DNA from: Auanema rhodensis
Lineage: Eukaryota; Nematoda; Chromadorea; Rhabditida; Rhabditidae
Direction: 5' to 3'
Assembly (NCBI GenBank): GCA_964057225.1
Contig: OZ059897.1
Span: forward strand, 21,824,001 to 21,888,000
DNA length: 64,000 nucleotides
The notes under the pieces are model-generated. The model was given only the letters and a program-made list of their open reading frames with translations, was not told the origin of the DNA and searched no databases. Positions within the stretch are counted from its first letter, which is position 1; each line of letters begins with the position of its first letter. The translations under genes were made by a program, and so were the position numbers. Positions 1-8,085 of the stretch are shown piece after piece.

Positions 1-176
1 GTATGTAATTCGCTTCACGTGAAAGATAAAGAGATGCGGTTTTTAAAATTAGATTCCCCATGTCCATATTAGTCTAAAAACAAATTTTTATTGATATTGG
101 TTCATGGTAACCATGACTTTGAAATTTACGTGAACTTAAATTTATGCTAATTAAATGTACACGTGATGTGCACTTG
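1..176. repeat. Representative satellite monomer with internal dyads and ACGTGA motifs
   Basis: This copy shows the internal structure shared by the array. TTCACGTGAA at offsets 14-23 is a perfect 10-bp palindrome containing the TCACGTGA core bound by some bHLH-Zip factors (TFEB/MITF/HLH-30 class). TTTACGTGAA lies at 125-134. CACGTG (160-165) and GTGCAC (168-173) are two further 6-bp palindromes. CATGGTAACCATG at 103-115 is a 13-bp dyad with a single central base. ACGTGA therefore occurs three times in the same orientation, at 17, 128 and 161. An A/T-rich stretch (AAAAACAAATTTTTATTGATATT) covers about 76-98. I see no CENP-B box. Binding by any factor is an inference; the motifs themselves are directly visible. 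Confidence 0.85.
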
Positions 177-3100
177 GTATGTAACTTGCTTCACGTGAAA
201 GATAAAGAGATGCGGCTTTCAAAATTAGATTCCCCATGTCCATATTAGTCTAAAAACAAATTTTTATTGATATTGGTGCATGGTAACCATGACTTTGAAA
301 TTTACGTGAACTTTAATTTATGCTAATTAAATGTACACGTGATGTGCACTTGGCATGTAACTCGCTTCACGTGAAAGATAAAGAGATGCGGTTTTCAAAA
401 TTAGATTCCCCATGTCCATATTAGTCTAAAAACAAATTTTTATTGATATTGGTGCATGGTAACCATGACTTTGAAACTTACGTGAACTTTAATTTATGCT
501 AATTAAATGTACACGTGATGTGCACTTGGTATGTAACTCGCTTCACGTGAAAGATAAAGAGATGCGGTTTTCAAAATTAGATTCCCCATGTCCATATTAG
601 TCTAAAAACAAATTTTTATTGATATTGGTGCATGGTAACCATGACTTTGATATTTACGTGAACTTTAATTTATGCTAATTAAATGTACACGTGATGTGCA
701 CTTGGTATGTAACTCGCTTCACGTGAAAGATAAAGAGATGCGGTTTTCAAAATTAGATTCCCCATGTCCATATTAGTCTAAAAACAAATTTTTATTGATA
801 TTGGTTCATGGTAACCATGACTTTGAAATTTACGTGAACTTCAATTTATGCTAATTAAATGTACACGTGATGTGCACTTGGTATGTAACTCGCTTCACGT
901 GAAAGATAAAGAGATGCGGTTTTCAAAATTAGATTCCCCATGTCCATATTAGTCTAAAAACAAATTTTTATTGATATTGGTGCATGTTAACCATGACTTT
1001 GAAATTTACGTGAACTTTAATTTATGCTAATTAAATGTACACGTGATGTGCACTTGGTATGTAATTCGCTTCACGTGAAAGATAAAGAGATGCGGTTTTT
1101 AAAATTAGATTCCCCATGTCCATATTAGTCTAAAAACAAATTTTTATTGATATTGGTTCATGGTAACCATGACTTTGAAATTTACGTGAACTTAAATTTA
1201 TGCTAATTAAATGTACACGTGATGTGCACTTGGTATGTAACTTGCTTCACGTGAAAGATAAAGAGATGCGGCTTTCAAAATTAGATTCCCCATGTCCATA
1301 TTAGTCTAAAAACAAATTTTTATTGATATTGGTGCATGGTAACCATGACTTTGAAATTTACGTGAACTTTAATTTATGCTAATTAAATGTACACGTGATG
1401 TGCACTTGGTATGTAACTCGCTTCACGTGAAAGATAAAGAGATGCGGTTTTCAAAATTAGATTCCCCATGTCCATATTAGTCTAAAAACAAATTTTTATT
1501 GATATTGGTGCATGGTAACCATGACTTTGAAATTTACGTGAACTTTAATTTATGCTAATTAAATGTACACGTGATGTGCACTTGGTATGTAACTCGCTTC
1601 ACGTGAAAGATAAAGAGATGCGGTTTTCATAATTAGATTCCCCATGTCCATATTAGTCTAAAAACAAATTTTTATTGATATTGGTTCATAGTAACCATGA
1701 CTTTGAAATTTACGCGAACTTTAATTTATGCTAATTAAATGTACACGTGATGTGCACTTGGTATGTAACTCGCTTCACGTGAAAGATAAAGAGATGCGGT
1801 TTTCAAAATTAGATTCCCCATGTCCATATTAGTATAAAAACAAATTTTTATTGATATTGGTGCATGGTAACCATGACTTTGAAATTTACGTGAACTTTAA
1901 TTTATGCTAATTAAATGTACACGTGATGTGCACTTGGTATGTAAATCGCTTCACGTGAAAGATAAAGAGATGCGGTTTTCATAATTAGATTCCCCATGTC
2001 CATATTAGTCTAAAAACAAATTTTTATTGATATTGGTTCATGGTAACCATGACTTTGAAATTTACGTGAACTTTAATTTATGCTAATTAAATGTACACGT
2101 GATGTGCACTTGGTATGTAACTCGCTTCACGTGAAAGATAAAGAGATGCGGTTTTCAAAATTAGATTCCCCATGTCCATATTAGTATAAAAACAAATTTT
2201 TATTGATATTGGTGCATGGTAACCATGACTTTGAAATTTACGTGAACTTTAATTTATGCTAATTAAATGTACACGTGATGTGCACTTGGTATGTAACTCG
2301 CTTCACGTGAAAGATAAAGAGATGCGGTTTTCAAAATTAGATTCTTCATGTCCATATTAGTCTAAAAACAAATTTTTATTGATATTGGTGCATGGTAACC
2401 ATGACTTTGAAATTTACGTGAACTTTAATTTATGCTAATTAAATGTACACGTGATGTGCACTTGGTAGGTAACTCGCTTCACGTGAAAGATAAAGAGATT
2501 CGGTTTTCAAAATTAGATTCCCCATGTCCATATTAGTCTAAAAACAAATTTTTATTGATATTGGTGCATGGTAACCATGACTTTGAAATTTACGTGAACT
2601 TTAATTTATGCTAATTAAATGTACACGTGATGTGCACTTGGTATGTAATTCGCTTCACGTGAAAGATAAAGAGATGCGGTTTTTAAAATTAGATTCCCCA
2701 TGTCCATATTAGTCTAAAAACAAATTTTTATTGATATTGGTTCATGGTAACCATGACTTTGAAATTTACGTGAACTTAAATTTATGCTAATTAAATGTAC
2801 ACGTGATGTGCACTTGGTATGTAACTCGCTTCACGTGAAAGATAAAGAGATGCGGTTTTCATAATTAGATTCCCCATGTCCATTTTAGTCTAAAAACAAA
2901 TTTTTATTGATATTGGTTCATGGTAACCATGACTTTGAAATTTACGTGAACTTTAATTTATGCTAATTAAATGTACACGTGATGTGCACTTGGTATGTAA
3001 CTCGCTTCACGTGAAAGATAAAGAGATGCGGTTTTCATAATTAGATTCCCCTTGTCCATATTAGTCTAAAAACAAATTTTTATTGATATTGGTTCATGGT

Positions 3101-3508
3101 AACCATGACTTTGAAATTTACGTGAACTTTAATTTATGCTAATTAAATGTACACGTGATGTGCACTTGGTATGTAACTCGCTTCACGTGAAAGATAAAGA
3201 GATGCGGTTTTCAAAATTAGATTCCCCATGTCCATATTAGTCTAAAAACAAATTTTTATTGATATTGGTGCATGGTAACCATGACTTTGAAATTTACGTG
3301 AACTTTAATTTATGCTAATTAAATGTACACGTGATGTGCACTTGGTATGTAACTCGCTTCACGTGAAAGATAAAGAGATGCGGTTTTCAAAATTAGATTC
3401 TTCATGTCCATATTAGTCTAAAAACAAATTTTTATTGATATCGGTGCATGGTAACCATGACTTTGAAATTTACGTGAACTTTAATTTATGCTAATTAAAT
3501 GTACACGT
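1..3508. repeat. 176-bp satellite array, block A (19 full monomers plus 164 bp)
   Basis: Head-to-tail copies of one 176-bp monomer start at 1, 177, 353, 529, 705 and so on, with no net length change up to the retrotransposon junction at 3508 (monomer offset 164, counting the g of gtatgtaa as 1). Copies differ by scattered substitutions such as gtaattcgc/gtaacttgc/gtaactcgc near offset 9 and ggttcatgg/ggtgcatgg at offset 102. The two-monomer motif at 1-352 recurs at 1057-1408, which shows local multi-monomer duplication. 176 is not a multiple of 3, so no reading frame stays in phase from copy to copy and no coding function is expected. The last monomer carries the private changes gattcttcatg and gatatcggtgc. 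Confidence 0.98.
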
Positions 3509-3520
3509 TTATGTACACGT
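3509..3520. repeat. 12-bp direct repeat at the LINE 3' junction
   Basis: The sequence tgtacacgttta occurs twice in a row across about 3500-3523, where the intact satellite has tgtacacgtgat. The first copy is satellite plus ttta; the second repeats 9 bases of target before the element proper. Either strand slippage during integration or 3' transduction of target sequence carried on the element RNA could produce it. The repeat is directly visible; its mechanism is inferred. Confidence 0.75.
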
Positions 3521-3525
3521 TTATT
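3520..3525 (-). promoter_or_regulatory. Poly(A) signal AATAAA at the extreme 3' end of the LINE
   Basis: TTTATT on the plus strand is AATAAA in the element's sense. It is followed in sense by CGTGTACAT, which is satellite target sequence, then AA, then the target again. A cleavage site about 9-12 nt downstream of AATAAA would fall within flanking satellite DNA, which could explain how target sequence reached the RNA 3' end. The truncated copies also have AATAAA near their 3' end. Confidence 0.6.
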
Positions 3526-3998
3526 GGTTTAATGTTCAATATTACAGGTTTAACGAAATGAGTAAATAGTTGTGTAGTAGGATGTATAAGAACCTTACAA
3601 TAGGAACAGGAAAAATAGGAAACATTATAAAACATAGTTAGGGAGAGAATGATCTGAGAATGAGTTGCAGTGAGCAGTTTCTTTCAAATTTTTCCAGTGA
3701 GAACAGGGGGTTTTGTTCAGCGAATTGCTGACCTCCGGTTGGTAGTTGTTGGGTACGGAGGTACTCATGATTCGAGCCGAGCCCGTTCTAACAATAGGAG
3801 GTAACTTGCATTCAATCCGTATGACTCATGTCTATAAGATTTGAAGCGAAGTAACAAGAAGTGTAGAAGGGTTGGAAAAAAGAAATGAAACTGTCGCACT
3901 TAGTCATAATCAGAAAAACATTTAAAGAGAAAAAAACAAAAACGCGAAGAGTAATATGAAAAAAAAACAAAACAAAGAGATTATAACCAAGAATGAAC

Positions 3999-6509
3999 TT
4001 AACTACATAAAAATGTGGAAGGATCATGTTGTGAGCCTCGTAGGGCATTGTAGAGGTGTTTCTTGAAGCTTCCGATTTTTGTTTGTTGAATTAGGTTCTC
4101 AGGTAAGGAATTCCATGCCTTTATAGCTCTGTATTCGATGCCGTTTCTTGAAGTGTTTTTCCGAAGATTCGGAAAAACAACATTCCATTGGTGTCTACGT
4201 AGAGAGTGAGAAAAAAGTTTAATTTCAAAAATTCTAAATTCTGCCTCAGCTTTAATATGGTTAAAATAAAATAAAAGATCGGTTACCAGCCTTCTGGTTG
4301 ATAGATCATCGGCTTGAAGAGCGGTAAGCTGATCGGCGTAGCTAGAAAAAATTCCTGCCCTACAAAAAACTGCACGCAAAAACTTTTTCTGTACGTTTTC
4401 TATACGAGCTTTGTTTTTGTTATCCTGTGGTGACCATACGACTGATGCGTACTCAAGAATAGGACGAACATAGCAACAAAAAAGTCTAAACATTAAGACC
4501 GGGGATCTAGAATGAAAACAACGTAGGATAATGCGGCATTTTTGAGCTGCCAAGTTGCTAACATAGTTGATGTGACTACCAAATGATAAGTTTTGGTCTG
4601 TTAAAACTCCGAGGTCTTTATAGCTTGATGCTAGAGACAAAGGGAACTCACCGAAAGAAAACGTTTTTTCAATTTTTTGAGATGAGCTATCATCAGAAAA
4701 CACCATTATTTTAGTTTTGCTTGTGTTGACTCTCATTCCGTTGTTGTTACACCAATCATTAAGAGAATTGAGTGCATTTTGAAGACTTACCCGGTTAGTG
4801 CTGTACAGCTTGAGATCGTCAGCAAATAAAGTGGAATGAACGTCATCAGGGAGAAAAGATGTGATGTCGTTGATGTAAAAAAGAAAAAGAAGAGGGCCTA
4901 AAACAGTACCTTGGGGAACGCCACACAATAAATTGGTAGAGTTGGAGAGAGAATTATTGACCAAAACTGAGTAAGATCTGTTTGTGATGAAATTTTTGAG
5001 AAATGATAGAAGAGAGCCACGCACACCAATGGAGTGAAGTTTGTGGATGAGTATAGAGTGATTGATGAGGTCAAATGCTTTTGAGAAATCTATGAATGCA
5101 ACAAAAACTGGTAAGTTTTTGTCGATAGATGATCTCCAAGCAATATGACTGTTGATAATGGCTGAAACCGTATTACGCTTAGGAAGAAAAGCGTGTTGGT
5201 TAGAAGATATTGAACCGGTTGAAATGCCAAAGTTGAGTAGGGGAGAGCTTATAAGACGCTCAAAAACCTTGGAGAGACTAGGAGTAAGAGATATAGGACG
5301 ATAATTGGAAGGAGTAGAACGATTGCCGGATTTGAAGATTGGTCGAATCCAAGCTTTTTTCCAAGCAGGAGGACAGGATGAGGAAACGAGAAGATTGTGA
5401 AAAATGAAAGCCAGTGGGAGAGTGAGAGAGAAAGCGCATTGTTTGAGAAAGTAGTAAGGAATTCCGTCCGGAGAAGTTGAAACTCTAAGAGGAAGACGAG
5501 AAAGAACCTTGTAGACTTTGTCCGGAGAAATATCTATGAAGTCTATGGTAGAAGAAAAAGCAGGGGAAGGATTTATTTTTTTGAAAGAAGATCCTGGTTT
5601 GACAAAAAAAGTATCTGCGAAAACAGATGCTTTATCGCTGTCGGATGAGTACGTGTTGTTTTCACATTTAATGGTGGGGATATCTGAAGTGCATGCTCCA
5701 AGACGAGCTCTGCAAAATTGATAGAAAATTCTAGGGTTGTTGAGAGCTGCGGTTTTCTCTTCTTCAGAAGCAGATTTAAGTTTCAGAAGTCTATCAAGCT
5801 TGATAGTCAGTTTTTTGCGATGAAGTTCGTCTCGAGGGCAGATAGATGAACTAAGTCTGCTGATAAAACTAGAAAGACTAGCAATTTCTTTATCGATTTT
5901 GTTCTTTCGTTTTGGCTGCTTATAGGGAACAAACCTGTTAATGACAGAGTGAATAATTTCGATAAATTTTGTGTAGGAGTCCAGAGGAGTAAGAACGGAA
6001 AGTTCCGTAGCAAAGTCGATGCTGGCAAGGTGGTGGTTAATTATGTTGTAATCCGCCCGAAGAAAATTGAGTTGAGCAAAGTTTGGTAAAGAAGAATTGA
6101 TAGGTGAAACAACGGGAGGAAGAGACAAATCCGATCTGACAGAGTTGCTGAGTATAGAAAAAATGACAGAGTAGTGGTCGGAGTTACCTAAAGGGGAGGA
6201 ACGGACTATGTTACTGACCATAGTAGAATTATTTGTGATGATGTAGTCGAGAATATATTTTCCCCGGGTAGGAAAATTTACCAGCTGATCCGAACAGCTA
6301 TCTTTCAAAAATTGAAAAATAGATCCACTGGAGGGGGACGGGCGGGAAGATTCAGAAAGATCCCAGTTGATGTAGGGAAAATTTAAATCACCTGTGATGA
6401 GAAATGAACGGTTTTTTATATGGCCAGTAAGATCTGAAAGATAATGAGAAAAATCGGAATGAAGAGAAGAGGGAGAGCGGTAACAAACCGAAAATCTGTG
6501 TTGATAGAA
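3999..6509 (-). CDS. LINE ORF2, main part: endonuclease C-terminal half and reverse transcriptase
   Basis: The frame is open from 6572 to the TAA at 3999-4001. It has no ATG start, because residue 1 of the longest open stretch (codon at 6557) is TTG, so it must continue from the upstream endonuclease frame. Numbering from 6557: VCYRSPS near 24-30, GDLNFP 56-61 and SDHYS 127-131 are the APE-like endonuclease motifs. Reverse transcriptase motifs follow: SPDGIP 362-367, NYRPISL 418-424, AFIDFSKAFD with aspartates at 490 and 496, GVPQGTVLGPLLF 546-558, and the catalytic FADD at 578-581. The thumb-like region includes YVRPILEYASVVW 696-708, and a C-terminal WNSLPENL block lies at 815-822. All expected catalytic aspartates are present. 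The product would nick target DNA and prime cDNA synthesis from the nick. Typical of CR1/L2/Jockey-type ORF2 proteins, which are about 900-1000 aa; here the two frames together give roughly 960 codons. Confidence 0.93.
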   Translation of the reverse strand, partial: FYQHRFSVCYRSPSSLHSDFSHYLSDLTGHIKNRSFLITGDLNFPYINWDLSESSRPSPSSGSIFQFLKDSCSDQLVNFPTRGKYILDYIITNNSTMVSNIVRSSPLGNSDHYSVIFSILSNSVRSDLSLPPVVSPINSSLPNFAQLNFLRADYNIINHHLASIDFATELSVLTPLDSYTKFIEIIHSVINRFVPYKQPKRKNKIDKEIASLSSFISRLSSSICPRDELHRKKLTIKLDRLLKLKSASEEEKTAALNNPRIFYQFCRARLGACTSDIPTIKCENNTYSSDSDKASVFADTFFVKPGSSFKKINPSPAFSSTIDFIDISPDKVYKVLSRLPLRVSTSPDGIPYYFLKQCAFSLTLPLAFIFHNLLVSSSCPPAWKKAWIRPIFKSGNRSTPSNYRPISLTPSLSKVFERLISSPLLNFGISTGSISSNQHAFLPKRNTVSAIINSHIAWRSSIDKNLPVFVAFIDFSKAFDLINHSILIHKLHSIGVRGSLLSFLKNFITNRSYSVLVNNSLSNSTNLLCGVPQGTVLGPLLFLFYINDITSFLPDDVHSTLFADDLKLYSTNRVSLQNALNSLNDWCNNNGMRVNTSKTKIMVFSDDSSSQKIEKTFSFGEFPLSLASSYKDLGVLTDQNLSFGSHINYVSNLAAQKCRIILRCFHSRSPVLMFRLFCCYVRPILEYASVVWSPQDNKNKARIENVQKKFLRAVFCRAGIFSSYADQLTALQADDLSTRRLVTDLLFYFNHIKAEAEFRIFEIKLFSHSLRRHQWNVVFPNLRKNTSRNGIEYRAIKAWNSLPENLIQQTKIGSFKKHLYNALRGSQHDPSTFLCS

Positions 6510-6886
6510 GAGATGAGTATGTTGATGAATTGGACGGAAGAAGATTGAGAAGAACAAGAAAGTAAGGTAGAGTTAATAGATTTTTTGATGAAGATAAGAG
6601 TGCCGCCGCCACGGGCTGTACACTTGTCGGCTCTGAAAAGATTGTAATAGTTACCGAGCGGAATATGATTAGAGTTGAAATTGGGAAAAAGCCAGGATTC
6701 TGATATAGCAATGATATCAGGAGATGAAATACTATGGATAGTAGTAAGAAAATGAAATTTGTTGAGAATAGAGCGTGCATTATAACAATGAACAGAAAAA
6801 TTAACAGGGACACAGGAACTGGACGTAGTTGACGGTTGTGAAGCCTTAACGAAATAACCTGTTCGTATCAGACTCAGGTTGAGATG
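6510..6886 (-). pseudogene. LINE ORF2, N-terminal endonuclease part in a different frame
   Basis: This reading frame is open from 6886 (just after a TAA at 6887-6889) down to a TAA at 6416-6418. It contains no ATG before the conserved domain. It encodes the classic start of an APE-type LINE endonuclease: CYNARSILNK, then PDIIAISESWLFPN with the expected acidic residue, then RADKCTARGGGTLIF. The match is lost after about SVQFINILI (near 6512), and the next expected block (RFSVCYRSPS) is found in the frame ending at 3999. Joining the two needs a -1 shift, equivalent to one missing base near 6505-6514. The frame overlaps the end of ORF1 by about 40 nt. It may be a disabled ORF2 start, or ORF2 may normally be reached by reinitiation or frameshifting from ORF1. 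The domain call is firm; the exact break point is approximate. Confidence 0.85.
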
Positions 6887-7901
6887 TTATATTAGAACCG
6901 CTTTTAGATCTGGTATGGTACTCGGAATTGGTTTTAGTACAGCGTGGGGGATTTTTCCTCTTTCTGGGGCTGATTGAAAATCTCTCAACCGTAGAAAGAG
7001 GTTTGGATCTACCTGCTGAACGGCTATTCCTACCAGATTTAGAAGGCGGACTGGATATTACAACAGTGTCGGACACAGACGGACAAGGAACGATAGGGTC
7101 ATTTTGGACCACAGGACAGAGACTGGAGACATTTTGAGAAGCATTAATGTTTGAGAGAACATGAATAGAGGGTGAAGTTGATTTACGAAGAACCTTGATA
7201 AGTTTAAGGTCGCGTACAAGGTAAATTGATTCATTATTGTCCAGATTTTTATTTTTAGCTTCCTCACGTAGTTTTTTTTCTATTTCTACCTCGAAAGGAA
7301 GATAGTCGCGGCGAATAAAAGTTTTTGACAAACAAGCAAAGCATTTCGCTTTGTTGGACTTAATGATATCAATAATTTTGTCACGTAAATCAACTGTTGA
7401 ACATGAAATTACAAGAGGACCAAGAGATTTAGATTTTAGAGTTGAACGGGTTATAGTAATTTGGTTGCTGTTAATGAGAGAAGTCAAAGTAGAGTCGTTA
7501 GATTTTTCAACGACAAGTTTTAGGAGAGAAGTGGGGTCCGAGGGTAGTTCGGATGAGTCGTGGGGAACACGAAACCACACCGCTCTATTCAAACGATAGG
7601 AAAACTTTGACTCCTCAGATCTAACTTTTTGAACCTGACACAGAACAGTAGAAGAGGATGATTGAGAGGTAGAAGTAACAATAGATTTTGATACATTAAG
7701 AAATTTCTTTTCTAAACCCTCAATACGTAACTTGAAATCGTCTTCGAGATTTTTAATACGCATTTCATTAACCGCAACATTGGTTTTAATGTTGTTCAGC
7801 TCGTTTTTAATTTCAGCAGAAAGTTGTGAAAAAGAATCACGAAGAGATTTGGAAAGAACATCAAGTGTTTCAGTAAAAAAATCTTTTGTTACAACTGACA
7901 T
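6846..7901 (-). CDS. LINE ORF1 protein (351 aa), coiled coil plus possible RRM-like region and basic tail
   Basis: The start is the ATG at 7899-7901 (MSVVTKDFF). The frame stays open upstream into satellite (to 8168), but that stretch is a hydrophobic translation of the T-rich leader and is rejected. Residues about 15-75 are polar with regularly spaced hydrophobics (FSQLSAEIKNELNNI, IKNLEDDFKLRIEGLEKKF), consistent with a trimerising or dimerising coiled coil. Residues 106-240 resemble the nucleic-acid-binding region of LINE ORF1 proteins: WFRVPHD, then GPLVISCSTVDLRDKI, then TFIRRDY and VEIEKKLREEAKNKN followed by SIYLVRDLKLIKV, which looks like an RRM-type fold. Residues 288-335 are rich in R, K and S (SPRKRKNPPR). 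No CCHC zinc knuckle is present. ORF1 proteins of this type bind element RNA and form the ribonucleoprotein particle. The stop is the TAA at 6846-6848, and ORF2's frame begins inside its last codons. Confidence 0.87.
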   Translation of the reverse strand: MSVVTKDFFTETLDVLSKSLRDSFSQLSAEIKNELNNIKTNVAVNEMRIKNLEDDFKLRIEGLEKKFLNVSKSIVTSTSQSSSSTVLCQVQKVRSEESKFSYRLNRAVWFRVPHDSSELPSDPTSLLKLVVEKSNDSTLTSLINSNQITITRSTLKSKSLGPLVISCSTVDLRDKIIDIIKSNKAKCFACLSKTFIRRDYLPFEVEIEKKLREEAKNKNLDNNESIYLVRDLKLIKVLRKSTSPSIHVLSNINASQNVSSLCPVVQNDPIVPCPSVSDTVVISSPPSKSGRNSRSAGRSKPLSTVERFSISPRKRKNPPRCTKTNSEYHTRSKSGSNITSQPESDTNRLFR

Positions 7902-8085
7902 GATAATATTGAAAAAAAAAGTGAATGAAAATAGGAAAAATAGAGAGATAAAAACAAGTGAAAATGGAGAAAAGATAGGTGATACAAATGAGAAAGATAA
8001 GTAAAAAAGTGAGTAATGGACAAGAAAAAATAAATGAAAAAAAATTAGAATAAATGTATAAAAACAGGAAAAAGTAGCGTAAAGC
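7902..8085 (-). other. 5' UTR of the full-length LINE
   Basis: About 184 nt precede the ORF1 ATG. In the element's sense the region is very T-rich with few G residues. LINE 5' UTRs often hold an internal promoter, but I see no motif that proves one here. The element begins at CTTTACGCTAC in sense, directly after satellite ...CATCACGT(G), so the 5' end looks complete rather than truncated inside an ORF. No other feature is visible. Confidence 0.6.

Larger units (their letters stand above)
3509..3998 (-). other. 3' UTR of the full-length LINE
   Basis: This 490-nt stretch between the ORF2 stop and the satellite has no credible coding region. It matches the 3' UTR of the truncated copies in patches: a block at about 3774-3806 (gagcccgttct followed by gaggtaact with small differences) and another at about 3819-3856 (tatgact, atgtctata, agtaaca). 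These patches occur in the same order at 49385 onwards and 53156 onwards. ACCTCCG (3731-3737) and CGGAGGT (3756-3762) could pair as a 7-bp stem with an 18-nt loop. Conserved 3' UTR structure in LINEs often serves recognition by the element's own reverse transcriptase; that role is inferred here. Confidence 0.8.
3509..8085 (-). mobile_element. Nearly full-length non-LTR (LINE) retrotransposon, CR1/Jockey-like, inserted in the satellite
   Basis: About 4.58 kb of non-satellite sequence splits a monomer. Reading on the minus strand it contains a T-rich 5' leader, ORF1 (7901-6846), ORF2 (about 6886-3999) and a roughly 490-nt 3' UTR ending in AATAAA with no long poly(A). ORF2 has an APE-like endonuclease followed by a reverse transcriptase and no LTRs or integrase are seen, so this is a LINE-type element that would move by target-primed reverse transcription. 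Satellite ends at ACGT (3505-3508) and resumes with ACGT (8086-8089), a 4-bp target duplication, or 5 bp (CACGT) if the c at 8085 is counted. Family placement rests on ORF2 motifs read by eye; CR1, L2, Rex1 and Jockey relatives are not separated. The only obvious lesion is one frame break in ORF2, so the copy looks young. Confidence 0.95.

Noticed and set aside
141-156. ATGCTAAT as an octamer/POU-type binding site
   Set aside because: One mismatch to ATGCAAAT in A/T-rich DNA is expected by chance and nothing else supports it.
1-176. Satellite monomer as a coding minisatellite
   Set aside because: 176 is not divisible by 3 and every frame meets stops within one or two copies.
1-176. CENP-B box
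   Set aside because: I found no match to the TTCG....A..CGGG core in the monomer on either strand.
1-3508. CRISPR array
   Set aside because: The whole 176-bp unit repeats with no unique spacers between short repeats, and the retrotransposon is of eukaryotic type.
3812-4048. 78-codon minus-strand open frame at the end of ORF2
   Set aside because: It overlaps the ORF2 C-terminus and 3' UTR in another frame and encodes an A/T-driven hydrophobic string.
6388-6813. 141-codon minus-strand open frame beginning at 6813
   Set aside because: It is out of frame with the recognisable endonuclease motifs in the same stretch and shows only low-complexity hydrophobic translation.
5518-8004. Short plus-strand open frames opposite the LINE (5518-5721, 6928-7137, 7351-7599, 7732-8004)
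   Set aside because: They are complements of ORF1 and ORF2 with no domain or start context of their own.
3509-8085. Endogenous retrovirus or LTR retrotransposon
   Set aside because: There are no terminal repeats, integrase, protease or envelope; ORF2 has an APE endonuclease before the reverse transcriptase.
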